Shown in pieces: positions 9,962-21,269 of a DNA stretch of 64,000 bases; within the stretch, counting starts at the first letter, position 1, and each line of letters opens with the position of its first letter. The DNA is from Canna indica (Eukaryota; Streptophyta; Magnoliopsida; Zingiberales; Cannaceae), in assembly GCA_034359265.1 (NCBI GenBank), contig CP136890.1, positions 100,093,501 through 100,157,500 on the forward strand, given 5' to 3'. Position numbers and translations under genes: made by a program. A model generated the notes under the pieces. It saw only the letters and a list, made by a program, of their open reading frames with translations, did not search any database and was not told where the DNA came from.

Positions 9962-12900
9962 ATGTCGGCTGATCGAAGTTGGATGTACCGACGTCTTGAT
10001 CGTGGAGCTTTAACGAATGAGTTTCGATTAGGCGTAATGTACTTCCTAAATTTCGCCTATTCGAATCGGAATTTCGTTAGCATGGGTGATCAAATCCGAT
10101 GTCCGTGCCGCATTTGTTCAAATGGACGATATTTGGATCGGGAGACTGTCACTCTGCATCTATATACCAAAGGATTTGCACCAAGATATTTTCTATGGAC
10201 TTGTCACGGGGAGTCACGCGAAGTCGGGACGTCGAGCAATCCTGTCGTTCAGACATATGGTGAATCTTCCTCTGCTGGTGCTTCTTCATCCAGTCAATGT
10301 AATCCCTATAGAACTATGATACTTGATAGTCTTGGGGGTCAATTCCACCTGAATGATAATGTTGATCGGCCAGATCTTCAGACATCAGTCCCACCAGATA
10401 CTACAGCGGTTGATATCACAGAAGTAGGGGCTGCGGTAGAGATTGAATTACCGAATAAAGAAGCTGCATAATTTTACGAGATGTTGAAAGCTGCCGATGA
10501 ACCTTTGTATGAGAATTGTCCTAAATACACTAGGTTTTCAGCAATGACACAGCTCTTAAACATCAAGGCCGATTGTAATATCAGCGGAGTTGCGTATGAT
10601 CGGATTGCTGGATTGATTAATGGAATACTGCCTACGGATAACAAGTTTGAGCCTACTTTTTATAAGACTAAAAAACTAATGAGAAATTTGGGGCTTGGGT
10701 ACGAAAAAATACACGCGTGCCAAAATAACTGCATTTTATTTTATAAAGAAAATGTGCAGTTGGATAAATGCCCTGTATGTCAGCACCCTCGTTACAAGGA
10801 GAAGAAATCGGTCCGACAGAAAAATATCCCGTTTAAGGTGCTTCGGTATTTTCCACTAACACCGAGACTTCAAAGATTATTCATGTCGGAAAAGACAGCC
10901 CCCTACATGAGTTGGCATGCAAGAAGTCGTGATGATACAGTAATGACTCATCCATCTGACAAAGAAGCATGGAAACATTTGGATACATGTTATCCTTCAT
11001 TTGCTATGGATACTAAAAATATCAGATTGGGATTGTGCACCGATGGTTTTAATCCGTTTGGACATTCTGCAACTCCTTATTCAGTTTGGCCAGTGCTGCT
11101 GACAGTTTATAATTTGCCACCGTCAATGTGCATGAAAGATGAATTTATTTATCTTTCGATGATTATTCCGGGTCCTAAGGGTCCGCGAAAAGAAATTGAC
11201 ATATTTCTCAGACCCTTGATAGATGAATTGAAAATATTGTGGACTGAAGGAGCTGTCACTTATGATTGTCATCGGAAGCAAAACTTCAATTTAAAGGCCG
11301 CGGTCTTGTGGACAATCAATGATTTCCCCGCGTACGGCATATTGTCGGGTTGGAGCACTCACGGCCGACTCTCTTACCCGTATTGTATGGAACACTCTAA
11401 ATCAATCAGTCTTCAGAACGGACGAAAAATTTCAGAACGGACGAAAAATCTCATTCTTTGATTGTCATCGTCGATTCCTACCGGTTAATCACCAGTATCG
11501 AAGGAATCGTAATAAATTTACTAAGGGCAGAGTCGAAAGAGATGGGCCACCACCGATGTTGTCTGGTGAACAAATGTTAGCACGTGTTTCAGCACTTCCA
11601 GATATAGTATTTGGTCGCAATGAAAGAGTGTCAGGTTTTGGCCAAACACACAACTGGGTGAAAAAAAGTATCTTTTGGGAATTGCCCTATTGGAGTTCAT
11701 TATTGATTCGACATAATTTAGATGTCATGCACATTGAAAAAAATGTGTTTGATAATATTTTCAACACTGTGATGGATATTTCTGGAAAAACTAAAGATAA
11801 TGTCAAAGCCCGACATGATCTGAAAATACTTTGTAAAAGACCAGAGTTGGAGTTACAAGAGGTCAACAGACGATATCTGAAACCGAAGGCCCTATATGTG
11901 TTAAATAAACAACAGATCAAAGATGTTTGTCAATGGGTAAAAGAACTCAGATTACCTGATGGATATGCTTCAAACTTATCTCGATGTGTGAATGTCGATG
12001 ATTGCAAAATATCAGGGATGAAGAACCATGATTGTCATGTATTCATGCAAAGATTACTTCCGATCGCATTTTGAGATCTTCTACCTGATAATATTTGGGG
12101 TCCGTTGACTGAATTAAGTATGTTTTTTAGAAGCATCTGTGCAAATGTCCTTCGAGTCGAAGATATGTCTACACTTGAAAATAATATTGTTGAAATCATA
12201 TGCAAGCTGGAGCAGTTTTTCCCTCCTGCATTTTTTGACTCGATGGAGCATCTACCGATACACTTGGCATATGAGGCACGAGTTGGTGGCCCCGTCCAAT
12301 ATCGTTGGATGTACTTATTTGAAAGATACATGAATCGTCTGAAGAAAAAAGTAAAGAACACCACAGCTGTTGAAGGATCAATATCTGAATCGTATATCAT
12401 CCAAGAAATCTCAACATTCTGCTCATTTTACTTTGAATCGACAGTACAGACAAGATTTGATCGTCTTCCACGTAACGACGACGGGGGTGTTCGACATTCA
12501 GATGGACGTTTAAATATATTTTGTCACTCTGGTCGTGCTTTTGGTTCTCCTCCATCTCGACACTTAAGCGATGAAGAGTATCATTTGGCACACTTGTATG
12601 TATTACTCAATTGTCCAGAGATTGAACAATTCATTGAAATATTTGACATTGAGATGGTGCAAAAATACTCTATTCACAACGATCAAGAATTGGAGAGATT
12701 ACGGAATCGTGATTTCCCTACTTGGATTCAGACTTACAGCAAAGATCACAGAGTTGAAATAGATGAAAGAATATTTGAGTTTGTTAGTGGACCGTCGCGA
12801 CTTGTGTCGTGCTATATTGGATATTTTGTTAACGGGTATAAATTTCACACGGTTGAATATTCATTTACAAAGAAGACGATGAATGCTGGGGTCTGCGTGA

Positions 12901-13394
12901 AAGGGACAACCTATGTTGAATGTGATATGGATTTTTATGGACTGGTGGAAGAAGTGATAGAGTTACACTACTTCGGCTTGAAATCAGTGATCCTATTTAG
13001 ATGTCATTGGTTCGATACAACAGAAAGGGGCATGAAAGTTCATCCAAAATACAAACTTGTTGAGGTTAATTACAAATCGAAATTGGCAGCAAATGAGCCT
13101 TTTATATTGGCATCACAAGCGGAACAAGTATATTACGCGAAGTATCCGGCTCGAAATAAAGATAGAGCAGATTGGCGTGTAGTTTGTAAGACAAAAGATA
13201 GAGGAAAAATTGATCCGATAGTAGGAGAAAATGATCCTCCTGGTTTCTATCAAGAAGATGATCTTCCTGCTGTGGATCGTATTATTCCAATACTCGAGGA
13301 TGCAGACACAACGTCAATTCAATTAGAAGTTGAATATGCTGATGATGACGATCATGAAATTGAGGAAGCTGGAGATGAAGAAGATGAAGAAGAG

Positions 13395-13444
<50 letters not shown>

Positions 13445-13487
13445 AGAAGAAGAATTCGAAGACTATTATTCAGATGATGAGGAATAA
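9962..13487 (+). pseudogene. TNPD-type CACTA transposase, broken by two stops and one frameshift
   Basis: Domains in order: transposase-associated zinc domain (from MSADRSWMYRRL, with CPCRIC), Transposase_21 (about 10481-12070), DUF4218 (about 12075-12700), DUF4216 (about 12770-13250), then a long Glu/Asp tail. The ATG at 9962 is preferred because the family starts there and upstream codons are non-ATG. Lesions: a TAA at 10469-10471 where the family has Lys (EAA*FYEML); a 19-bp tandem duplication at 11412-11449 shifting the frame; and a TGA at 12072-12074 where the family has Arg (LLPIAF*DLLPD). Otherwise the product would exceed 1100 residues, which is usual for TNPD. Confidence 0.93.
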
Positions 13488-13562
13488 TTGTAAAGTATAT
13501 ATTTTATTAAATATATCTCTACTATTTATACAATAATCTGATTATATGTCTGTTCGACAGAT

Positions 13563-15097
13563 ATGTCTGGTCGTGGTTATCGACGCAGGAGAGCTTCGGA
13601 GTTTCCGATCGGTGAGACTCCAGCACTTACTCATGCTGCTGATCCTCCTGTTGCTGATCCTCATGAGGATGATACTGCCGAGGCTAGTACATCCAGACGC
13701 AGGCGGCCATGTGGGCCGAACAGGTGGCAGCCTCCACCAGCCACAGAGTCACGTAGATTGATTAGCGTGATTGGGGAGCGGTAATATATCATGAATTATG
13801 AATCATTACAAATTCATTATATCATAATATAATATTAAAATTTATTTTTGTTGTGCAGGTTCGAGCAAGAAGAAATGCCGAGGAGCATTTCTTCTACTAT
13901 TCGACGATACATGCACGGGGCATGGCATACGTGGTCTCACGTGCCTAGCGAGCACGTCGACATGTTATGACGTGAGTTTGAGGCACGTATTATTATTATT
14001 TTTACATGCATGATGATATATTAATATTGGTACTGATATTATTATTTTGCAGGCTCGCTATACATGGGCCGAGGACCAGAGGCCCTTCATTTACGCTGCC
14101 TGGGAGGCTATTTCCCGGGCAAGGTACAACGGGCAGCTGGGGCAGGCTCGGTCCCAAGCGATGGCCCGAGCTGGGACCACTAACATCGCGGAGACTCGGG
14201 GATACAGCCCCGGTTGGATTACTCCGGATATATGGGACCAGCTCGTGGGGATATGGTCGACGGATCGATGGCAGGAGGTTTCTCGAAATGCGGCTAGAAA
14301 TCGCATGTCGGGGGGAGCAGCGCGTCACACCGGCGGCTCTGTTGCATTTGTAGTGCACGCGAACCGTATGGTAAGTATACCTTTTAATTATATATTTTAT
14401 TTGTTACTATGTGTACTAATTAATGTATTTGTTTTGTAAATGTAGACGACGGTGTCGGATGACGGGAGTGTCTAGCGACCCTCCCCGATGGCGGTGTTTG
14501 AGCGGACTCACCGTCGAGCACATGGGACGGGGGAGTACATCGACAACCGCGCTGCATACATTATGGTAATTATATATTTGTTTAAATTATTCATTATATA
14601 TTTATAATTTAAGTTTTATGATAAATATTAAACAAAAAATCAAACTCGAGTAGGAGACCTACAGCCAGACGGTGGTGCAGCGCGGGGGTACCCCCGAGGA
14701 CTTTGATGCAGCATCGTGGGTCGAGGCCGCAGGTGGCTGGGACCATGGCCGCGTATATGGCTTCGCAGATAGTGGTCATGCGCGAGCCGTGCTAGGGCCA
14801 CTTGGGGCACCGACCCCTCCGGTCGCTGGTGAGCGGCCGTCCACCTCTAGATCCAGTTATGATCATAGTAGCAGAATAAGGACTCTAGAGGACACGGTCG
14901 TGCGTCAGACTGAGATAATGGAGCGCCAGAGTCAGATGATGGCGGATATACAAGCTATGCTACGCAACATGTCAGGTCATCCTGAAGCAGGCATCTCTTC
15001 GGCATCATCTAATCCATCGTCCTCGAGTCAGTCCACGCCGGTGTACACTCAAGCACTCCAGACCCCGCCATATGATCCAGACCATCCTCCATCGTGA
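13563..15097 (+). pseudogene. Second CACTA transposase gene (plant transposase Ptta/En/Spm, Transposase_24-like), broken
   Basis: Five inferred exons: 13563-13780, 13859-13982, 14053-14370, 14446-14565, 14654-15097. The central exon carries the family pattern (DIWDQLVGIWSTDRWQEVS, then NAARNR, HTGGS and FVVHANRM). The last exon has a predicted coiled-coil-like stretch (TLEDTVVRQTEIMERQSQMM) and a Ser/Pro-rich tail. Two in-frame stops break it: TGA at 13968-13970, probably an ancestral Trp, and TAG at 14473-14475. The exon 2 donor would be AG|GCACGT, either a GC-AG intron or a decayed site. In En/Spm, the partner of TNPD binds the subterminal repeats; this gene probably had that role. Confidence 0.8.
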
Positions 15098-15365
15098 TCG
15101 TGAGATTTTTTGTTTGGATATTGAACTTGTTACTGAGATATTGAACTTGTTTAACTTATTTTGTTTGGATATTGATACTTCAATTTTGCATTTGAATTGT
15201 TTTTATACTATCGTGGATAATTATCAATATAAATATAATTGTTTTGATGTATATCTTGGTGTGTTTGTGATGTGTGTATGAGGGTATGGGTGTGTGAGTT
15301 ATGTATCAGATAATGTATCAATGGAAATTTGAAATTTGAAATTTTTCTGTTCCCAGGTATGCGTC

Positions 15366-15697
15366 ATTAGCAACGGCTTTCTCACGGCCGTCCGTGGGAA
15401 AGCCGTTGCTAAAAGTGTATCGAAAGCCGTTGCTGATGACCTACAGCAACGGCTTAGCGACGGGGTTTTACTAACGGCGTTGCTATGGACTCAGCGGCCG
15501 TTGCTATTAATGTTATCAGCAACGGCTCCGGGTCTGTGGCAAAACCGTTGCTGATAATGTTTTTAGCGACGGCCCGAGCGGCCGTTGCTGATAATGTTTT
15601 AAGCGACGGCCCGAGCGGCCGTTGCTGATCCGTTGCTAAGTCATCAGCAACGCGACTTTCTGTCACGGCTCTATTGCAATGGCGCGGCCGTTGCTGA
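15366..15697. repeat. CACTA right subterminal repeats
   Basis: About ten GCAACGGC/GCCGTTGC words, matching those of the left end, within about 350 bp of the terminus. Confidence 0.85.
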
Positions 15698-16105
15698 TGA
15701 CCATTTTTCTAGTAGTGGTGGTCGAGCGCGTCACTGAATACACAAAGCGACGTGGTCGAGGCGTCTCCATCTTAAGCGGCAGCGGTACTGTCCTCAACGT
15801 CGCCATTCGGCGCTAGTGCCGGGGGTCGCCTCCAGAGACCGTGGTGGAGACGGTCACAGGAAGATCGAGATCCTCTAGCTGACCGGGTTCATCCTCCCGC
15901 CTTTGGCACCGCGGGGAGTGGGCTCGTTGGTGGTGATTCTGGCGGGAGGGCAAGGGCAGCTGATGGGAGGAAGTGTGGTTGGGGCGCTGGTGGAGATGGA
16001 GCCGATAGTGTCGATTGCAACGTCGGTCGCCATTACTATGTACGTGCAACTACCGTTAGAAGACAAGGACGAAGCAGCATTTGCAATCGATAACACTATC
16101 AAATT

Positions 16106-17167
16106 AGAGACTGCAGACTGCAGAGTAGGACGATGAACGAAGGCTGATGAGTGTCAAATCCATCAAAAATAATTTCCTACAAGAAATGAGTCGCTTGTTT
16201 TCTAGCAAATCAGTTTGGTCGTGGACAAGCACTAACAATCAAGATCTTTTTTAAACATATGGTTAATCCAAACAAGTATTGTGATTAGACTCTTATTGAT
16301 TAGTAATCCTAGAGACACTCTATGAAATTATTAATAGCTAAAATTCTTGGGATCACTAATTTTAATCGACTAATATTAATTGAACAACAATCTCATATGT
16401 CAAATTAATTCATGAATTCCCTTAGTATGAGTTGAACAACAACCTCAACTAATTGTCTTTAATTTCGTCATGGAACGACCATACTGAAAGACGAAACATT
16501 ATCCTAATAACCCAAAAACATACGAGCAATTAAAAAGAACAATAGATAAATTATTGTAGAAAATAAACGAATACTAGAAGACAAGAGAATTAAGCATAGA
16601 AGGATCTTATAATATGTAGAACTGAAACTTCGAACACCCTTTAGCTAGATGGAAGAAATTTAGCTGCACATCGTAGAGACAAATATCTTAATTCTAAAAT
16701 ATTATGACACTACTGAATTAAAAACTTAAATCAAAGTTGTAAAACAAAAGTTGTCTTGTTTATTACAACTATTGTCCTCTTACGGGAGAATTCACAAACC
16801 TAACTAAAAGATTTTTAAAAAAAACAAATCAAACATAGAAAGCAACAAACTAATAACCAAATATCTTGGTTTAATATTTTTGACATAAAAAGAGAGTCCA
16901 AATTTGTATGAAAAATAGGAAATAGATTCCCAGTTCTAAAATTGGTAAATTTTGATTTTGTCACATGTATCTTCACTAATGTGTGGGCACGCCCAACACA
17001 GGGTTGACTATGTCCAGATTTCTTTCCAATTTTCAGGTTCCAAAAACGTGCAAGGAGATTTATTTTTTATTTCTTTTCATACTTTGTTGCATAAATACTA
17101 AACATAACAAAAATCATATATTATGAAGCATTTAATTCAAATTTAACGTGAAATAAACATCCTAAGA
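16106..17167. other. AT-rich intergenic, no gene seen
   Basis: Flank between the AHL relic and the Pack-MULE. No ORF or repeat of recognisable family. Confidence 0.45.
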
Positions 17168-17176
17168 TAAAAAATA

Positions 17177-18584
17177 GAGTAAATAGAAAAAAAAATTATG
17201 AACTTTGAACCTTTTCTCATTTTTAACATAATTTTTTATCGTTAGCAATAAAATACACGAACTATCATTCTGTTACATCGTTTAGCATGCACTGTCACTT
17301 CTGACGATTTTTGCGCACTGACATGTCACTTAACAGCAACGACATGACAATTATTTACTTTTGACTAAGGCCACATAGGATAAATAATGCCACGTATACT
17401 CCATTATTGATCAACATATTGACCAAAAAAAATATTGTTCTCTATTGTTGTGTTCCCACTTCCCCCTTCCAACTCACGCCACCACCCCTGACCCGCCGGC
17501 GGCCGCCAAGAGGGGGACCACGACATCGACGAAAGAGGGCCGTTGGCGATTCCACCTTTCACTTCATCAAGGGCCTCTACAACTCCCCTAAAGGCGAGCG
17601 CCTTCCTGGCGGCATGCAAGCCGTCCGCATGAACGCCCCTAGGTTGGCGGAAGCTTCGCAGTTTGGGGCGGCCTCTTCTCTGTCTTCAATTGCTCCATGG
17701 TCTATATCCGCTAGAAGGAGGATCCCGAGAACTCCATCTTCGCAGGGGCCACCATCGATGGCTTCCTCTCGACACGCTAGGATGCCGGAGCAAACTTAAT
17801 CCCAATCGCCCAAAGGAATGCCTGATCGGGCAAACTTAATCCCGATCCGAACAACTTAAATGCCCAATCGGGCAAACTTAATCCCGATCCAGACAACTTG
17901 AATGCTCATTCGGGTAAACTGATTCCCGATCCGAACAACTTGAGTCCAAACCAGCTCCAAGCCTGCCCCAATTGAATGCCTAGTCTGCTCTAATCAAAGA
18001 GCTTCTCCTCCAACTCCTCCGAGTTGTACCGCCGTAGTAAGAAGAACAAGAGCAGAAACACGAGGAGCAAGATGATGAAGTCGATCAATCCAGAGATAGT
18101 GAGGCGGTCGGAGATGGAAGTCTCGCAACAGCGGCTTGTGGGCGATCGAGAAGCTACGCGAATGGGTTGAAGACAACATCGAGGCCCCCCTGCAACTGGG
18201 GAGTTGAGCTCCTCCCCGTGGAGTTGGTTGTGGAGTGTAGCTACGAGCTCCTCCTAGCGACGACGACGAACTCCTCTCCGGCGACGACGACGAGCTCCTT
18301 CCCGTGGAGTGCAGTTATGACTTGGTCTTTGAGAAGAAGAATCGCGTCATTATTCTCATGCAAAATTACCAATTTGTCCTTTTTGCATTAAATACTTGTC
18401 ATGTAGGATAAAATTTGCCACGTCGTCGTCGTTAACATCCAGGTCAGCAAAAAATGTCAAAATAATGGAGTGTGCTAAACGGGGTAATGAAATGATAGTT
18501 TGTGTATTTCCTTGCTAACGAAAAAAAATTATGCTAAAAGAAGAAAAATGTCCAAAGTTCATTTTTTTTTTTTGATATTTACTC
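17177..18584. mobile_element. Pack-MULE (Mutator-like, non-autonomous) carrying a TIM17 gene fragment
   Basis: The 1408-bp element has long terminal inverted repeats: both ends begin GAGTAAATA and stay alignable for roughly 200 bp (about 17177-17400 against 18360-18584). It is flanked by a perfect 9-bp duplication, TAAAAAATA, at 17168-17176 and 18585-18593, diagnostic of Mutator-like insertion. The GC-rich interior has no transposase but holds a captured piece of a TIM17-type gene (17539-17790), a degenerate roughly 42-bp tandem repeat (about 17815-17945), and other GC-rich sequence of unknown source. This combination defines a Pack-MULE. Confidence 0.93.
17539..17790 (+). pseudogene. Captured TIM17 (mitochondrial inner-membrane translocase) fragment
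   Basis: Read in one frame: AVGDSTFHFIKGLYNSP, then GERLPGGMQAVRMNAPR. After a one-base loss it continues in the next frame: GGSFAVWGGLFSVFNCSMVY, IR, stop, KEDPENSIFAGATIDGFLS. This follows plant TIM17 closely through its central membrane region. TIM17 is part of the TIM23 presequence translocase of the mitochondrial inner membrane. About 80 of some 200 or more residues are present, without intron, N-terminus or C-terminus. The frameshift near 17642 and TAG codons at former Gln positions make it non-functional as TIM17. Confidence 0.93.
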
Positions 18585-18834
18585 TAAAAAATATGCATGT
18601 CATTAGAGGCAACTAGGTGTGAGGGAGGAGTCGAGGAGCTCAAGCAGCACTGGTGAGGGAGTAGGGAGTAGGCGAGGAGATCGACACTTACGGGTTTGGT
18701 GAGGAGGCGATCGGCGGAGATTTCTTTGGATGGCTTTAGGGGTTTGAGGGTTTCGAGGAGTAGGTGGCCGACAAAAATTTCTTTGGGCGGATTTAGGAAT
18801 TAGGGACTAGGGATTTGAGGAATGAAGATTTCAC

Positions 18835-19068
18835 TTAAATTTCGGGTCGGGTCGAGTATATCAAGATTTTCACCCGACCTGCCCCAAAATAAGAGGTATG
18901 AAATTTCTAAAATCCAGACCCGACCTGACCCGACCTGACCCGACTTACCCGAATAACTCGACTCAAATTGAATTTTTAGATCATTTTTATTCGACTCGAA
19001 TTGAATTTTTAGGTTTTTTTTTTTGAATTATTTGGAATTTTGCTCACCCCCTAATTGTCACTGATGAA
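18835..19068 (+). repeat. Partial copy of the repeat element at 24121-24815
   Basis: Shares TTTCGGGTCGGGTCGAGTAT, ATCAAGATTTTCA, AATAAGAGGTATGAAAT and a terminal TTTGCTCACCCC with the right part of the element at 24121-24815. Many GACCCGACC motifs. Confidence 0.75.
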
Positions 19069-19826
19069 TGAGGAGGAGGACGTCGATGAATGCCAGAAAT
19101 TAAGAAAAATGCACATCAATATGATTTTCCAAGTCAACGTAGGATTTCTTTTTTCTCTCCCCCCCCTTCCCCCTTTCCGTTTTGCTTCTTAGAGGGCAAT
19201 GGCATATGTTGGGGAAGAGGATGATGCCTTGAATCAGATTTGGTATTCTATTGTTTTTATAATATTATTTTGGCTTTCATTTTCTTGGATACTTCAATTT
19301 TGTTAATTATATGTTGAAATTTTCACGATGAAATTGAGATCTTTGATGTTTGATGGCTGCAGTGTCATTGTCTCGTGTGCATGCGGTAGCATTTTCATGT
19401 AAGATTTTAGCCAAAATTAAGGCGAAAATTAATCAAGTTGCCAGATTTAAGATAATTAGTGGCCTAATTTAAGGTAATTAAATATTTACTTTAATAGCAA
19501 TAAATCTTATCCATTCAGTTACTTGATTGACGTACCGAATTAAAAGTAAATTATATATAAATTAGTCCTTCCTCTACCTATCAGTGACACACACGTACAT
19601 ACACAAAATTACAGATCTCCATCATAAGAGAGAGTGTGACTAAAGAAGGTCAAGAGGGTGAAATGAATTTAGCATTTTCTTTTCAATAATTTCTAATGGC
19701 TGATTCCAATTCCGCATCATGCTAGGTGGAGACTTCATATCAACTCTCATGGTCGATTAACATGTACTATTTATCATGGTCTTAATTAATTAGGCATTGG
19801 AGTGAATGTCCTTAATTAATTTCATT

Positions 19827-19880
19827 TAATTAGCATGTTCAGGATTATATATATATATAAAATCCTGAACATGCTAATTA
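19827..19880. repeat. Perfect 20-bp-arm hairpin
   Basis: Arms TAATTAGCATGTTCAGGATT at 19827-19846 and its exact complement at 19861-19880, separated by a 14-base TA-rich loop. Confidence 0.95.
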
Positions 19881-20190
19881 GAAAGATAAAAACTCTATAA
19901 TTAACCATGAGATCAAACTAGAAATATATATTTATCTGTAACTCGATCAAGGAGCAAATGCCACTTTGAAGGACATCAACCGGACCCGCGTACCACTCTC
20001 CTCAACGCATCTGCTATGCTCATGTCCTGATGCCTTGCGACAATATTGTTTTTCTATTATGGTTGTTGACCTTATGCTTGTAAACCTATTATTCAATGAA
20101 TGACCAAGCTAACTTTTGGAAGAAAAAAAAAAAAGAAGATCCGGGCAGAGTGACGTGGTGCAATCTCACCATCCCGCCCATAGATACTTA

Positions 20191-20757
20191 GAGAGCGTTT
20201 GGTATGAGATAATCTAAATAGACTATTGATAATCTTAATTAAAATTATCTAGGCCCGCCCCATCTTATTACCACATTAGGTTGAAACAAATTACTTATAA
20301 TCTGGATGCCCACGGTAATCTACATTACCACTCAAGTGGTAATTCACATTACCAATGGAGGGGGTGGCTATGTGGATTACCAGTAAGTTGATAATGTTAT
20401 TTTTTTATTTTTGACAAAAATACCCCAACTAAAATACCTTCTATTGACATAGAAAAAAATTCTCGCCTCATCTCATAGTAAATCGGTGATCCCTATTTTT
20501 TTTCTATTTTTTTTAAATTTAAATTTATTCTTTTTTAGTTTATTTTTTATTTTTTATTTGATGGTATTTTAGTTAAAGATATAAGTTTCTTAGTAATCTT
20601 TTTTTATACCAAATAAGGTAATGTGGATTATTAGCAAGATTACCAGTACATACCAAACATGATAATGTAACATTATCCGTAATTTAAAAAGTGGTCATCT
20701 AGCTGGGTGATAATCTAGATTTTCAGTAATCTTAAATGGTAATGTACAAAATGTCTC
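20191..20757. mobile_element. Tourist-like (PIF/Harbinger) MITE, 567 bp
   Basis: Ends read GAGAGCGTTTGGTA on the left and the complement of GAGACATTTTGTAC on the right, flanked by TTA at 20188-20190 and 20758-20760. The interior repeats GGTAATCTA/GGTAAT words. No ORF. Imperfect TIRs, 3-bp TTA duplication and size fit a Harbinger-type MITE. Confidence 0.75.
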
Positions 20758-20760
20758 TTA

Positions 20761-21269
20761 GGTGTTGTTTGGTTAACACAACTTATTGTAGGAAGTTGTA
20801 CTTCCCAAGAAGTTGTACCTCCCAAGAAGTTGTATTTTTTGGTCTTATTTGGTTAAGGCACGTGCATTTTGCAGCAAGTACAACTTTCTCAGGAAATGTG
20901 ACTTCTGCAAAATGTAAGAAGTAACTTACCTAGGGGGACCCAAGTAATTAAGTTACACTTTCTGTGTTGTATTTAAAAGAATTAAGAAGATAGTTATATC
21001 CTCACATTTATATTTAATGTTAGACTTAATTTATATTTAAAAGAAAAAGACAGTTATATCTTAACATTTGCATTTAATGTTAGACTTAATTTATATTTTT
21101 AATGGGAGAAACATGTTACAAATGGGAAGTTACACTTCATATTAAGTAATTTTTTTGTCAACCAAACATATTTTTGATACTTCCCAAAAAAAATATAGGT
21201 AAAAAGTTAATTTATGATAATTGTATTTTTTTTGTAGAAATTTACTTCTCATGCCATTCCAACGAGGTC
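20761..21269. mobile_element. Second Tourist-like MITE abutting the first, 509 bp
   Basis: Begins GGTGTTGTTTGG directly after the TTA at 20758-20760 and ends with the complement of GACCTCGTTGG before TTA at 21270-21272. The interior has AAGTTGTAC and AGTTACACTT words and no ORF. TIR match is only moderate. Confidence 0.6.

Larger units (their letters stand above)
8567..15717 (+). mobile_element. CACTA (En/Spm-type) DNA transposon, 7151 bp, coding parts broken
   Basis: The element starts CACTACTA and ends TAGTAGTG, with imperfect terminal inverted repeats of about 31 bp (25 of 31 match by eye). It is flanked by the 3-bp duplication GTG at 8564-8566 and 15718-15720, as expected for CACTA transposition. 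Both ends carry dense subterminal copies of GCAACGGC and its complement. Inside are a TNPD-type transposase (9962-13487) and a second multi-exon transposase gene (13563-15097), both on the plus strand and both broken. It sits inside the AHL relic. Self-mobilisation is not possible from this copy as read; mobilisation by a related source elsewhere cannot be excluded because the ends are intact. Confidence 0.95.
8464..16105 (+). pseudogene. AHL (AT-hook nuclear-localized, PPC/DUF296 domain) gene relic, split by a CACTA element
   Basis: Left piece 8464-8566 reads, with one frame change, RPTNKLKLS...MATQDIS then NAINPHVLEVFVRSD. Right piece 15718-16105 continues VVERVTEYTKRRGRGVSIL, SGSGTVLNVAIR and, after a further frame change, LTGFILPP, SLVVILAGGQGQLMGG, SVVGALVEMEP and LPLEDKDEAAFAID. 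This follows the PPC domain of AHL proteins, which bind AT-rich DNA as multimers in the nucleus. Removing 8567-15717 plus one GTG copy restores continuity exactly at the Asp-Val-Val codons. Further lesions (stop codons such as the TAG in EIL*LTGF, frameshifts, no recognisable AT-hook segment or start) show it is dead. Relative timing of these lesions and the insertion is not known. Confidence 0.88.
18594..20187. other. Intergenic with decayed repeats
   Basis: No gene recognised. It includes a copy of the GGGTGAGCA-type repeat at 18835-19068 and a perfect hairpin at 19827-19880, both listed separately. Confidence 0.45.

Noticed and set aside
13330..13536. Lys/Met-rich ORF
   Set aside because: Frame-shifted shadow of the acidic tail of the CACTA transposase.
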